From: Sedimentitalea sp039941015
Lineage (GTDB): Bacteria; Pseudomonadota; Alphaproteobacteria; Rhodobacterales; Rhodobacteraceae
Length of the DNA stretch: 64,000 bases
Assembly (NCBI RefSeq): GCF_039941015.1
Contig: NZ_JBDVFI010000049.1
Direction: 5' to 3' (one strand)
This document shows positions 16,637-25,785 of the stretch, piece after piece (the first letter of the stretch is position 1; each line of letters begins with the position of its first letter). The notes under the pieces were generated by a model, which was not told where the DNA came from, did not search any database, and saw only the letters and a list, made by a program, of their open reading frames with translations. The translations under genes were made by a program, and so were the position numbers.

Positions 16637-17638
16637 TTATCGCGCCGCAGTCCAAAGCCGCAGGGCCTGTGCCGTTTCGACCACGTCATGTACCCGAAGG
16701 ATTTGCACACCCTGGGCCAGTGCGGCAAGTCCCACCGCGATGGAACCCGGTGCACGGGTCGCCGGATCGGGGGCCTGACCAATCGTTCCGATAAAGCGTT
16801 TGCGCGAAACACCGAGCAGGATCGGGCACCCAATACCGTGAAACAGGCTGAGGTTGCGCAGAAGTGCGAGATTGTGCGCCTCAGTCTTTCCAAAGCCAAT
16901 ACCCGGGTCGATTACCATGCGATGACGCGGGATTCCGATCGCTGAAAGTGCCTCAACACGGGCCTGTAGGTAGTCATAAACATCCAGAACCACATCATCA
17001 TAACGCGGGTTCTGCTGCATCGTCGCCGGGTCGCCAAGCGCGTGCATGATGCAGATCGGCACCCCTTCTGCGGCGCAGAGGGGGCCGAGATCAGGATCAT
17101 AGGTAAAGCCAGCGACGTCATTGACCATTGATGCGCCAGCGGCCAGCGCCGCACGGGCAACGACAGATTTGCGGGTGTCTATCGAGATTGGAACGTCCGT
17201 TTCGCGCCTGAGCGCTGCAATCACTGGAGCGGTGCGGATTGTCTCGCTCTCGTCATCAATGGTGTCGGCTCCGGGGCGAGTCGATTCGCCGCCGATGTCG
17301 ATGATCGTTGCCCCCGCCTTGACCATAGCAAGCGCGGCGTTGCGGGCCGTATCGGGATCAAAATGCACGCCACCATCGGAAAAGCTGTCAGGTGTGACGT
17401 TGAGGATGCCCATGATCTGCGGCACCCCCATGTCGAGGCCCATCACATCTGCACGCGGCGCGGTGAGCTTCTCCAGCAGATCACCGGGCAGTTCTGAAAC
17501 TGTCACCAGTCGTGGCTGAGCGGTCCGGTCAAGAATTTCGGCATGGCTAAACCAATGACTCGTGCTGCCAGCGAGCGGCATCGCGTCGTCTGGCCGGGTG
17601 ACCCCATGCTGAACCAGCGGTCTCGCAGTCAGCATCAC
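16637..17638 (-). CDS. folP: Dihydropteroate synthase
   Basis: Joins 6-hydroxymethyl-dihydropterin pyrophosphate to p-aminobenzoate; target of sulfonamides. The 333-residue protein shows both signatures of the TIM-barrel enzyme, IMGILNVTPDSFSDGG and IIDIGGESTRPGA, plus the substrate loop (DPGIGFGKT) and the conserved GVSRKRF. An N-terminal stretch of about 65 residues before the barrel is longer than in the E. coli enzyme but usual in this group. Its start overlaps the folB stop by four bases, so the two are likely translated together. Confidence 0.97.
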   Translation of the reverse strand: MMLTARPLVQHGVTRPDDAMPLAGSTSHWFSHAEILDRTAQPRLVTVSELPGDLLEKLTAPRADVMGLDMGVPQIMGILNVTPDSFSDGGVHFDPDTARNAALAMVKAGATIIDIGGESTRPGADTIDDESETIRTAPVIAALRRETDVPISIDTRKSVVARAALAAGASMVNDVAGFTYDPDLGPLCAAEGVPICIMHALGDPATMQQNPRYDDVVLDVYDYLQARVEALSAIGIPRHRMVIDPGIGFGKTEAHNLALLRNLSLFHGIGCPILLGVSRKRFIGTIGQAPDPATRAPGSIAVGLAALAQGVQILRVHDVVETAQALRLWTAAR

Positions 17639-18570
17639 AGGATTTGCTGCTCCACTGAAACCGCGCGCAAAGGCACGCCGGGATCATCCGGAAGGTCAGA
17701 GCCAATCACCAGCATTTCATCAGCCGCAAACGTAGCGGCAAACCAAGCCGCCAGCGTCACCGCGTCAGATGGCGCCGCAGATGGGCCGTCGACAGCATCA
17801 AGCACGATTTTGGACGGTGCCCAGACACAGATCTGGCCGTTCTTCATCGCCCAATCGAGTTCGGTTCTTGTGGCAACGACCTTGCACCGTAAATCACGCG
17901 CGGCCAGTGCCCAAGCGTTCTGTTCGATGGCCAAAAGGTCGATCCGCCGCTGAGTCATCTTGTGCCCGGTCATCGGACGCGGCTGCTCATGTGCGCCGAC
18001 ACAGAGCACCAATGGGCGATCACCACCGGCAAGTTGGTCGATCCAGCCTGAAAGGTTGTCTGACGCGATCGCGCGATTGGACAGGTAAGTAAGGCGCGGA
18101 TGTGGCCGATCATCTTCATGTGTGGCGCTTTCCAGCCCCTCTTGCACAACCTGATCGCGGCCACGAACGATTTCCACCCCAAGAGCACCCGGCCCCCGGT
18201 CGAGTTTTTCGACACGCACAAAGACGCGCATCGCTTGCGGCTCCAGCAGAATGCGCTCGGCAATACGTGCGGCGAGTGTTTCCAGCAGATTCAGCCGTTC
18301 CTCGGCCAGCTCATGGGTAATGGCCTCGGTCACCTTGTCATAGGACAGGATGCGGTCGACATCGTCGTCTATCGGTCCGGTGAGCGGCTGGACTTCGACA
18401 ACAACGTTAAAGCAGATCCTCTGGGTCTTGCCCCGTTCGGCCTGAAAGGCACCGATATCAACCGCGACGATGTGATCGCGCAGCGAGATTCGATCAAGCG
18501 GTTCCTGCAGAGCAGTTGCCTCGGCGCGTTCGGAGGGATGTGCAAAGGCGAGACGGATTTCAGAAGTCAT
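17635..18570 (-). CDS. folB: Dihydroneopterin aldolase fused to a degenerate amino-acid-kinase-like domain
   Basis: Residues about 25-140 are a complete FolB domain: RISLRDHIVAVDIGAFQAERG opens it and LETLAARIAERILLEPQAMRVFVRVEKLDR carries the active-site region. It cleaves dihydroneopterin to 6-hydroxymethyl-dihydropterin. Stand-alone FolB is about 120 residues; here some 170 more follow. The extension has a helix resembling the HxMallAMeqyG region of amino-acid-kinase proteins (HKMTQRRIDLLAIEQNAWAL) and ends in TLAAWFAATFAADEMLVIGSD, like the kinase C-terminal region. The N-terminal glycine-rich phosphate loop of kinases is missing, so activity is doubtful. First gene of folB-folP-glmM. Confidence 0.88.
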   Translation of the reverse strand: MTSEIRLAFAHPSERAEATALQEPLDRISLRDHIVAVDIGAFQAERGKTQRICFNVVVEVQPLTGPIDDDVDRILSYDKVTEAITHELAEERLNLLETLAARIAERILLEPQAMRVFVRVEKLDRGPGALGVEIVRGRDQVVQEGLESATHEDDRPHPRLTYLSNRAIASDNLSGWIDQLAGGDRPLVLCVGAHEQPRPMTGHKMTQRRIDLLAIEQNAWALAARDLRCKVVATRTELDWAMKNGQICVWAPSKIVLDAVDGPSAAPSDAVTLAAWFAATFAADEMLVIGSDLPDDPGVPLRAVSVEQQIL

Positions 18571-18893
18571 CTAGGAGCCTGTGGTTTGGGCCTGTTGCGA
18601 TGGAACGTCAAATGTACCGTTTAACCTAGCAGGACAAGAGGGACGTCACCAGACGACAATCATTTCTCCGGTCGCGTAAAAAACTGACATTTAAAAAGAG
18701 TGCGGGCCAGCGACAATGAACCCTCCCAAGTTCATTATCGCTGACCCTAGACCGTCCGGCATCACCAAAGTGGCGGTCGGTAAAGTGCGTCAGATCAGGA
18801 TCGCTGCGAACCATCGCTTGCTTCCTCGCGGATGCCCCCTCCCGGATGGCCGCTCCTTTTGACGCAGAATAGTTTTACCCGGCGATGTAACGC
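18571..18893. other. Gene-free interval with three possible RNA hairpins
   Basis: No convincing coding frame is seen in these 323 bases. Three hairpins follow each other when read on the plus strand. 18708-18743 is a 14-bp stem with one G-T pair and the loop CCTCCCAA. 18750-18778 has a GACCG/CGGTC stem with CAC/GTG inside. 18828-18853 is a weak GCGG/CCGC stem with CCCTCCC in its loop, and TCCTTTT follows. Both flanking genes are on the minus strand, so a plus-strand RNA would be independent of them. This is a candidate small RNA locus; nothing proves transcription. Confidence 0.4.
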
Positions 18894-19568
18894 CTATTCG
18901 CTGCTCGCTGTACGAATCCCCGGGCGATAGAATACATGCACGCCGATACGGGCGGTTTCCTGAAAACGGCGCGACCAGGATGGGCGCACTGCATTGGTGT
19001 GATAATAGGTGGCCCCATCGGTCAGATCGACACCGACACCGACACCGTCGATTGCGGCGCGCGCAACCTTGGCAACACGGCGGAACGCCCCGGGCTCTGC
19101 AATCACCTCGTCACGCCCATCACAGGTATAGGTAAACTGGCACTGGTAGCGACGACCGGTTCCCTGATTGATCACGCTGCAGACAGAGTCAGGAAAACGG
19201 GCGCTTTCAACACGATTCAGAATGACTTCGGCAACTGCGAACTGGCCTTTGACGGTTTCGCCGCGTGCTTCGAAATACAGCGCCTCGGATAGGCAACGCC
19301 ACTGCTCGCCGCCGCTGGCGGCGGGCTGGTTGTCGAGCCAGTTCTTGGAGAAGGTCGCGGTGATCGGCTTGACTTCGGCCCGTGGCTGCGAGGCCGTCAG
19401 CAGCGATTTTAAGTAGGGGCCCAATCCCAATTTCTTGGACTTGGCACCATCCTGCGCTTCTGCGACAGAGTCGGAAAGTTTGGCATCGGCGTTGGCCGTG
19501 TCAGGTACCAAGCCATGTGTAAACGCAAAAAGGCAGACGACCGCAACTGCGGTTTTCGAGCGAAACAT
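18894..19568 (-). CDS. Secreted cell wall hydrolase (SleB/Hydrolase_2 family)
   Basis: The protein begins with a signal peptide (FRSKTAVAVVCLFAFTHGL...ADA, about 28 residues), then a linker, then a Hydrolase_2 domain. That domain contains CLSEALYFEARGE, whose glutamate is the catalytic residue, AVAEVILNRVES, and DGATYYHTNAVRPSW. SleB-type enzymes are lytic transglycosylase-like amidases acting on peptidoglycan; in non-sporulating alphaproteobacteria they serve in wall remodelling. The ATG at 19568 was chosen; a TTG three codons earlier (19577) follows GGGG and is possible. Two cysteine pairs fit a periplasmic location. Confidence 0.88.
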   Translation of the reverse strand: MFRSKTAVAVVCLFAFTHGLVPDTANADAKLSDSVAEAQDGAKSKKLGLGPYLKSLLTASQPRAEVKPITATFSKNWLDNQPAASGGEQWRCLSEALYFEARGETVKGQFAVAEVILNRVESARFPDSVCSVINQGTGRRYQCQFTYTCDGRDEVIAEPGAFRRVAKVARAAIDGVGVGVDLTDGATYYHTNAVRPSWSRRFQETARIGVHVFYRPGIRTASSE

Positions 19569-19752
19569 TTTTTTCAATTCCCCAAAGAACGATCCGCGCT
19601 GGACCCTCCCGCGACAAGCGCAGGGCAGGCCATAGACAATATTTCGCGCAAGATCCAGTTTTGCGGATTTTGCAAGCGGATTTTCGCGTATGAACTGCTC
19701 TAATTTGAGTCAACTGAATGGTGGATCGTCTCAATATTTGGCAAATTTGGCG

Positions 19753-22296
19753 TCAGCCCCCGGATAGCGTGTCCGCGATCGCAAGTTGGGCAGCGGCCAA
19801 CCTTGCAACGGGGACCCGGAACGGAGAACAGGACACATAGTCAAATCCGGCGGTCCGGCAGAACGCAATGGACTCGGGGTTTCCCCCGTGTTCGCCACAG
19901 ATCGACAGGGTAATCCCCGGATTGCTGGCCCTGCCCCGCTCGGCCCCAAGCTGTACCAATTCGCCAACCCCGTCGGTATCGAGCACGTGAAACGGATCTT
20001 CAGGAAAGACGTGCTGCTGCACATAATCAGACATGAATCGCCCGGCATCGTCGCGCGACAAGCCATATGTCATCTGGGTTAGATCATTGGTGCCAAAGCT
20101 GAGAAACGAGGTATAGGGCGCAAATTCAGACGCGCGCAGACAGGCACGGGGCGTTTCGACCATGACCCCAAGACGGAAGTTAAAGGATTTGCCCTGTTCG
20201 GCCCGGACCGCAGCCGCGACCGCATCCACCCGCTTTTTCACCAGTTCAACTTCGCGTCGAGCCGAAACGAGCGGAATCATGATTTCGGGCACCACCGGCT
20301 CGCCATCTTCGCTGGCGCGCAACGTCGCCTCGAAAATGGCGCGGGCCTGCATGTCGTAGATTTCAGGCACCGTAACCCCAAGTCGCACGCCGCGCAGGCC
20401 GAGCATCGGGTTGTATTCTTCCATCGCTTCGATCCGACGGACAACATCGCTGACAGGCAGGTTCAGTGCCTCGGCCAACTCGCGCTGCCCGGACTTGGTG
20501 TTTGGCAGAAACTCGTGCAGCGGCGGGTCAAACAGCCGGATACAAACCGGTTTGCCTTCCATGATGCGGAACAGCTGGACAAAGTCGTCGCGCTGCATCG
20601 GTAATAAACGCTCCAGAACCGCGGCGCGCCCGGCGGAGGTCTGGGCAAAGATCATCTCGCGCATCACGGTCATGCGACCGGGATCAAAGAACATGTGCTC
20701 GGTTCGGCAGAGGCCGATGCCCTGCGCGTCGAAATTTCGCGCGGTTTGGGCGTCGGCAGGGCTGTCGGCATTGGCACGGATACCGATGTCGCGCGCCTCA
20801 TCCGCCCACCCCATCAACGTCTGAAAGGCATCATCGAGCGCGGCCTCGATCGTGGCCGGCTCGCCAGCAAGCACTTCACCGTTGCCGCCATCGATGGTGA
20901 TGATCTCGCCTGCGCGCAACACCCGCCCATCGGGCGCGATCAGTTGCCGCTTGCCGGTGACAAAGCGCAGTTCAGAGGCCCCAACGATACACGGCAGACC
21001 CAACCCGCGCCCGATCACCGCCGCGTGGCTGGTGATGCCGCCACGTTCGGTCAGCACCCCGGCTGCGGCGTGCATACCGCGAATATCCTCCGGCGACGTC
21101 TCGCGCCGGATCAGGATGCAGGCTTCGCCCCGCGCCGCAGACGCCTGTGCTTCGGCAGAGGTAAAGACGATGCGCCCGGTGGCCGCACCGGGGCTGGCAC
21201 CAATGCCGGTCGCCAGCACGTCGCGCTCTGCATCCGGCGCGACTTGCCTGTGCAGCAGTTCAGTCACCGCATGTGGATCGATGCGCATCACCGCCTCTTG
21301 CGGCGTTATGATGCCATCACGGGCGAGTTGAACGGCAATCCTGACCGCCGCACGGCTGCTGCGCGATACGCGCACCCCGTCCAGAATGTGCACATCACCG
21401 TTTCCAATGACGAACTCCACCTGCATCTCTTCGCGCAGCTTGCGTCGCATCAGGGCCGCGTGCTCCTTGAGATCAGCAAAGGCCTCAGGAGCAAGTTCCG
21501 CCAGCGACGGACCGCGTTCGTCTTTTTCCAGATAGAGCGCCTCGCTCCCGGCCCCAAGCGCATCGCGCCCCTGGCTCTGGCTAAGGTACCGCCCGGTAAG
21601 CTGTGGCTTGCCGGTCTCGCGATCAACAAGTTGCAACACGCCCGAGCCACATTCCCCCTGCCCCAGACCGGGGATCATTTCCTGCACGACAAGGCCCAAC
21701 CCGGCATCGGCCGGCGCGCCCTTGGCCTGACGCAGCAATCGTGCCGACGTTCCTTCCCAAGCCCGCGCCATGGATCGCAGCACGGCGGCAAGCTGCGCCG
21801 CGGGGTCCTGCGGAAACCGTTCTTCGGTCTCGGCCTCATAGGCATGCAGCGTATCCCGCAACCCCTGCGCCCCGTCACCGGCAACATCGTCGAACATATC
21901 GGGGTCAAGCCGTGCGACATGAAACGAATAGGATTGCACGAACCGCAGATACAGTGCCGCCGCCGCATCGCGCCCCAACGACTCGCACAGCTCGGCATAG
22001 CGGGCGTCGTTCATCCCGACATTCAGCACAGCCCCCGGACCGCCCCAATCCGGGTCTTCCGACGACGGGCGCACGCACAACAGGGTGTCCGGCTCGAACT
22101 GTCCGACAATGGCGACGATATCCGGCATTTCATCGGCCGCAATCCGATGCACCGCGTCAAACGACAGGGCCACCGTGCGCGGCACCGGCATGTCCAGCCT
22201 GACCAATCGCTGTAAACACTTTGCCCGCCCGCCATGAGACGAGGCCGCCAGCGGCGCATCCGGAGTGATCAGCGTGGTATGCGGATTATTCTGCAT
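19753..22296 (-). CDS. ppdK: Pyruvate, phosphate dikinase / PEP-utilising enzyme
   Basis: Interconverts pyruvate, ATP and phosphate with PEP, AMP and pyrophosphate. Domains in order: an N-terminal ATP-binding part (VRPSSEDPDWGGPGAVLNVG), the swivelling phosphohistidine domain with the transferred phosphate on His of GGITSHAAVIGRG, and a C-terminal PEP/pyruvate barrel (GLCRTEHMFF, FGTNDLTQMTYG, CGEHGGNPES). At 847 residues it is slightly shorter than canonical PPDK (about 880), the difference being near the N-terminus. The ATG at 22296 is preferred to one 22 codons upstream, which reads into non-conserved basic residues. Last gene after glyS, 87 bases away. Confidence 0.93.
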   Translation of the reverse strand: MQNNPHTTLITPDAPLAASSHGGRAKCLQRLVRLDMPVPRTVALSFDAVHRIAADEMPDIVAIVGQFEPDTLLCVRPSSEDPDWGGPGAVLNVGMNDARYAELCESLGRDAAAALYLRFVQSYSFHVARLDPDMFDDVAGDGAQGLRDTLHAYEAETEERFPQDPAAQLAAVLRSMARAWEGTSARLLRQAKGAPADAGLGLVVQEMIPGLGQGECGSGVLQLVDRETGKPQLTGRYLSQSQGRDALGAGSEALYLEKDERGPSLAELAPEAFADLKEHAALMRRKLREEMQVEFVIGNGDVHILDGVRVSRSSRAAVRIAVQLARDGIITPQEAVMRIDPHAVTELLHRQVAPDAERDVLATGIGASPGAATGRIVFTSAEAQASAARGEACILIRRETSPEDIRGMHAAAGVLTERGGITSHAAVIGRGLGLPCIVGASELRFVTGKRQLIAPDGRVLRAGEIITIDGGNGEVLAGEPATIEAALDDAFQTLMGWADEARDIGIRANADSPADAQTARNFDAQGIGLCRTEHMFFDPGRMTVMREMIFAQTSAGRAAVLERLLPMQRDDFVQLFRIMEGKPVCIRLFDPPLHEFLPNTKSGQRELAEALNLPVSDVVRRIEAMEEYNPMLGLRGVRLGVTVPEIYDMQARAIFEATLRASEDGEPVVPEIMIPLVSARREVELVKKRVDAVAAAVRAEQGKSFNFRLGVMVETPRACLRASEFAPYTSFLSFGTNDLTQMTYGLSRDDAGRFMSDYVQQHVFPEDPFHVLDTDGVGELVQLGAERGRASNPGITLSICGEHGGNPESIAFCRTAGFDYVSCSPFRVPVARLAAAQLAIADTLSGG

Positions 22297-22383
22297 GGGT
22301 TTTCTGCATTGCGGCGAACTGTATCTAGCCCTGCACCATAGGCGCAGGGGTCGGCGGCGCAAGAGAAAGCGTACGCCGGGCCG

Positions 22384-24552
22384 CTAGCCTTCGACGCGAG
22401 TCAGGTCAGCCACCGAGCTACAGATGCTGCGGATCTGGCTGAGCAGGTTCAACCGGTTGCGGCGCAAGACCTCGCTGTCGGTGTTGACCTGCACATCCTC
22501 AAAGAACGCGTCGATTGGCGCGCGCAATCCGGCCATGGCGGCCATTGCGGTCGGGAAATCCTGCGCCGCAAGCGCCGGGTCGATTTTCGCCTTGGCCGCA
22601 TCAAGGGCTGCGAAGAGAGCCTTTTCGCTGTCGCTCTCGGCAAAATTCACATCCGCGCCATAGGAATACTCGACGCCATCCTTCTCCTCGGCTTGGGACA
22701 GAATATTGTTGGCGCGTTTGAAGCCTTGCAGAAGGTTTTCACCGTTCTCGGTGGCCAGCACCTCATTCAAAGCCTTCGCCCGTTTCACCAGCAGGGTCAG
22801 GTCGTCATGACCGTCCATCGCGATACAGGCGTCGATGATGTCATGGCGGATGCCCTGATCGCGTAGGTAGACCTTGAGGCGGTCGTGGATGAAGGCAAGG
22901 AGATTTAGATCGACTACATCAAACTTACCCTTCGCGAAACGGCCCTCGGCACCGCTCCGCTTGTGTGCATCGGCCGATTGAACGTCCCCACTTAGAAGCG
23001 CTTCATTAATCAACAACTGGAAGCGATTCAGTGATGTTCCCCAACCAAGCTGAGAAAGCAAGTCAACGCGAATCTCATTCTCCAACACCAACCGAATAAC
23101 CCCCAAAGCGGCCCGGCGAAGAGCAAAGGGGTCTTTTGATCCCGTAGGTTTCTCGTCGATCGCCCAGAATCCCGTTAATGTATCGAGCTTGTCGGCCAGC
23201 GCCACGGCGACCGAAAGCGGTGCGGTGGGCACATCGTCGGAGGGGCCGAGCGGCGAGTAGTGTTCCTGCGCCACGGCGGCGACTTCGGTGGGGTGGCCCG
23301 CTTCTTCAATATAATACCGCCCCATAAGTCCCTGAAGTTCAGGGAACTCATAAACCATTTCGCTGGAGAGATCCGCCTTGGCCAAGCGCGCAGCAAGTTC
23401 GGCCTCGTCGGCGTCGGCACCAGTCGCGGTGGCGAGGTCGCGCGACAAGGTTGCGATGCGCCCGATGCGCTCGGCCTGGCTGCCCAGTTTGTTGTGGAAC
23501 GTCACGTTTTCAAGCGATTGCGTCCAGACGCTCAGGTCTGATTTCGCCACGCGCAGATCGTTTTCCCAGAAGAACTTGGCGTCGGCCAATCGTGCGGACA
23601 GCACCTTTTGGTTGCCCGCCAGAATGGTCTCGCCCTGATCAGCGGTTTCGCGGTTGGCGACGGTGACAAAGCGTTCGATTCGGCCGGTCTTCGGGTTGCG
23701 CACGGAAAAGAATTTCTGGTGTTCGCGCATACTGGTTTGCAGCACTTCCGGCGGCAGGTCGAGAAACTCGGCGTCGATCTCACCCATCAACGTCACCGGC
23801 CATTCGACCAATCGAGCGACTTCGGCGAGCAGGCCCTTGTCTTCGACGATTTCAAGGCCAGCGGCAAAGGCGAGGTTGGAGGCATCGGCCCAGATGTGAT
23901 CGGCACGCTCTGCCGGGTTCAGCATCACGTTGGCGTTCTTGAGCTTGGCTTCGTAATCCTCAAACGAGGTGACGGGCAACCGGCCCGGCGCCATGAAACG
24001 GTGGCCTTCGGTGCTGTCGCATGTCGTCAGATTGTCCAGTGTCATCGGCACAACACTGGCCCCGGCCTCATCTGTCAGAATGCAGAGGATCGAATGCAGC
24101 GGGCGCACCCAACGCAGGGTACCGTTGCCCCATCGCATGGATTTTGACCACGGGAAATTGCGGATGGTGGCTTCCAGCACTTCGGCGATGATCTCGGCGG
24201 CGGGTCGGCCCGGCTTTTCGATCACGGCGAAATAGACTGCGCCTTTAGGAGTATCACGCTGCTCCAGATCGTCCAGCGCCACGCCCGCCCCACGCAGAAA
24301 ACCCTGAATCGCCTTTTCCGGCGCATCGACACGGGGGCCTTTGCGCTCTTCGCGCTGTGCCGGGGATTGCGCCAGCAACCCTTCAACCGCGAGGGTCAAT
24401 CGGCGCGGGGTCGAAAAGGCAGCGGCCCCGGCATAGGTCAGACCGGCCTCGACCAAACCGTCGGTCACACGCTTTTTCAGGTCCTCGGCGGCGCGCGCCT
24501 GCATCCGGGCGGGGATCTCTTCGGAAAACAGTTCGATGAGCAGGTCAGGCAT
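22384..24552 (-). CDS. glyS: Glycine-tRNA ligase beta subunit
   Basis: Beta subunit of the bacterial alpha2-beta2 glycyl-tRNA synthetase; it binds tRNA(Gly) and is required with GlyQ. The 722-residue protein starts with LLIELFSEEIPARMQ and has the KSMRWG...RWVRPLHS segment and REHQKFFSV. It ends with a DALR-type anticodon-binding region (RLNLLSQI). Its partner glyQ is on the same strand but two genes upstream, because a gltS and a small membrane protein gene lie between. Confidence 0.97.
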   Translation of the reverse strand: MPDLLIELFSEEIPARMQARAAEDLKKRVTDGLVEAGLTYAGAAAFSTPRRLTLAVEGLLAQSPAQREERKGPRVDAPEKAIQGFLRGAGVALDDLEQRDTPKGAVYFAVIEKPGRPAAEIIAEVLEATIRNFPWSKSMRWGNGTLRWVRPLHSILCILTDEAGASVVPMTLDNLTTCDSTEGHRFMAPGRLPVTSFEDYEAKLKNANVMLNPAERADHIWADASNLAFAAGLEIVEDKGLLAEVARLVEWPVTLMGEIDAEFLDLPPEVLQTSMREHQKFFSVRNPKTGRIERFVTVANRETADQGETILAGNQKVLSARLADAKFFWENDLRVAKSDLSVWTQSLENVTFHNKLGSQAERIGRIATLSRDLATATGADADEAELAARLAKADLSSEMVYEFPELQGLMGRYYIEEAGHPTEVAAVAQEHYSPLGPSDDVPTAPLSVAVALADKLDTLTGFWAIDEKPTGSKDPFALRRAALGVIRLVLENEIRVDLLSQLGWGTSLNRFQLLINEALLSGDVQSADAHKRSGAEGRFAKGKFDVVDLNLLAFIHDRLKVYLRDQGIRHDIIDACIAMDGHDDLTLLVKRAKALNEVLATENGENLLQGFKRANNILSQAEEKDGVEYSYGADVNFAESDSEKALFAALDAAKAKIDPALAAQDFPTAMAAMAGLRAPIDAFFEDVQVNTDSEVLRRNRLNLLSQIRSICSSVADLTRVEG

Positions 24553-24561
24553 GGAAGGTCC

Positions 24562-25770
24562 TCAGAAATTCAGGATCATCTGGATGATCACCGCATTGGC
24601 GATATCGACGATAAAGGCGGATACAAGGGGGAGTATGACAAAGGCAATAGGCGACGGCCCATAGCGTTTGGTCACAGCCGTCATATTGGCGATGGCTGTG
24701 GGCGTCGCACCAAGGGCAAAGCCGCCGAAACCCGCCGCCAACACTGCCGCGCGGTACCCCCGCCCCATCAACGGGAACAAAAGGTAGCGCACAAAGATCA
24801 CGGTGAACACGGTTTGCGCCAGCATGATGACTGCAATCGCGATCCCAAGATCGGCGATGGTCCAGAGTTGCAAGCTCATCAGCGACATGGCGAGGAAGGC
24901 ACCGAGCGCAAATTCCGAGATCAGGGCCAGAGAACGGGTTCGTGTCACCGGCCGGGCTTGCGGGAGCAGGAGGGCCCGCAGGTTGGCAATGACAATGCCC
25001 ATGATCAGGCAAGGCACGAACAGCGGCAGCTTTACCCCGGCGGCATCCAGTGCGCTGTGCAAGAAATAACCGAGGATGATCGCAACGTTGAGATACAACA
25101 GAACCCGCATGATCGACATGTGGTTGATGGCAGTCCCGCCGTCTGGATCATCGGTGAGACCGACGGTGTTGACCTCGTCCGGTCGATCAGGAGTCAGCTT
25201 GTAACGGCTGATCAGATGACCGGCGATCGGGCCACCGATCAGTGCCGCCAGCACGAGGCCCAGTGTCGCAACCGCAACGCCAAGCTCCGCAGCGTTCGCA
25301 AGCCCTGTGGCGGCGGCCACATCCGGAGCCCAGGCAATCGCAGTGCCATGCCCACCGATCAGGGCGGCAGAGCCGAACATGACCCCGGTTTGCGCAGGAA
25401 AGCCAAAGATCGACGCGCCGATTACGCCAATCATGTTCTGCGACAGAATCGCCAGCACCGTCAGAATGGCCAGCAGCATCAACGGCTTGCCGCCCGCCAA
25501 CAGATCTGAGAACCGCGCATTTAGACCGATCCCGGCAAAAAACAGCACCAGCAAGAAATCACGCGTATTGAGTTCAAAACTTATCTCGATCCCGGTGAAC
25601 AGGTAGATCGCCAGCACGATCACCGCCATGGCCAAGCCGCCCGTCACCGGCTCGGGAATGTTGAAACGGCGCAGGAACTCGAGGCGTGCATTGGTTTCCG
25701 CACCTGCAAGAAATACGGCAAAGCCAATCGTGGCCGTGAGGAAGTCAGGAACTAGGAGGGCGGCGTTCAT
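24562..25770 (-). CDS. gltS: Sodium/glutamate symporter
   Basis: Inner-membrane Na+-coupled glutamate carrier of the GltS family, 402 residues with about ten or more hydrophobic segments. Conserved parts include the N-terminal TIGFAVFLAGAETNARL, the first re-entrant loop region SAALIGGHGTAIAWAP, and the second GFGGFALGATPTAIANM. The stop is 9 bases from the glyS start and its own start is 15 bases after the upstream gene, so it is built into the glyQ-glyS transcription unit. That location is unusual and suggests insertion into the operon. Confidence 0.93.
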   Translation of the reverse strand: MNAALLVPDFLTATIGFAVFLAGAETNARLEFLRRFNIPEPVTGGLAMAVIVLAIYLFTGIEISFELNTRDFLLVLFFAGIGLNARFSDLLAGGKPLMLLAILTVLAILSQNMIGVIGASIFGFPAQTGVMFGSAALIGGHGTAIAWAPDVAAATGLANAAELGVAVATLGLVLAALIGGPIAGHLISRYKLTPDRPDEVNTVGLTDDPDGGTAINHMSIMRVLLYLNVAIILGYFLHSALDAAGVKLPLFVPCLIMGIVIANLRALLLPQARPVTRTRSLALISEFALGAFLAMSLMSLQLWTIADLGIAIAVIMLAQTVFTVIFVRYLLFPLMGRGYRAAVLAAGFGGFALGATPTAIANMTAVTKRYGPSPIAFVILPLVSAFIVDIANAVIIQMILNF

Positions 25771-25785
25771 ACGGACAGTCCCGGT

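Noticed and set aside
18626..18814. 62-codon frame in the folB-sleB interval
   Set aside because: It starts and ends across the hairpin stems, has no ribosome site and no recognisable sequence.
20695..22215. 506-codon open frame antisense to ppdK
   Set aside because: The minus-strand reading gives a complete PEP-utilising enzyme; the antisense product is rich in Arg, His and Gln without motifs.
24367..25509. Open frame antisense to glyS and gltS
   Set aside because: It spans the junction of two well-supported genes on the other strand and has a shadow-like composition.
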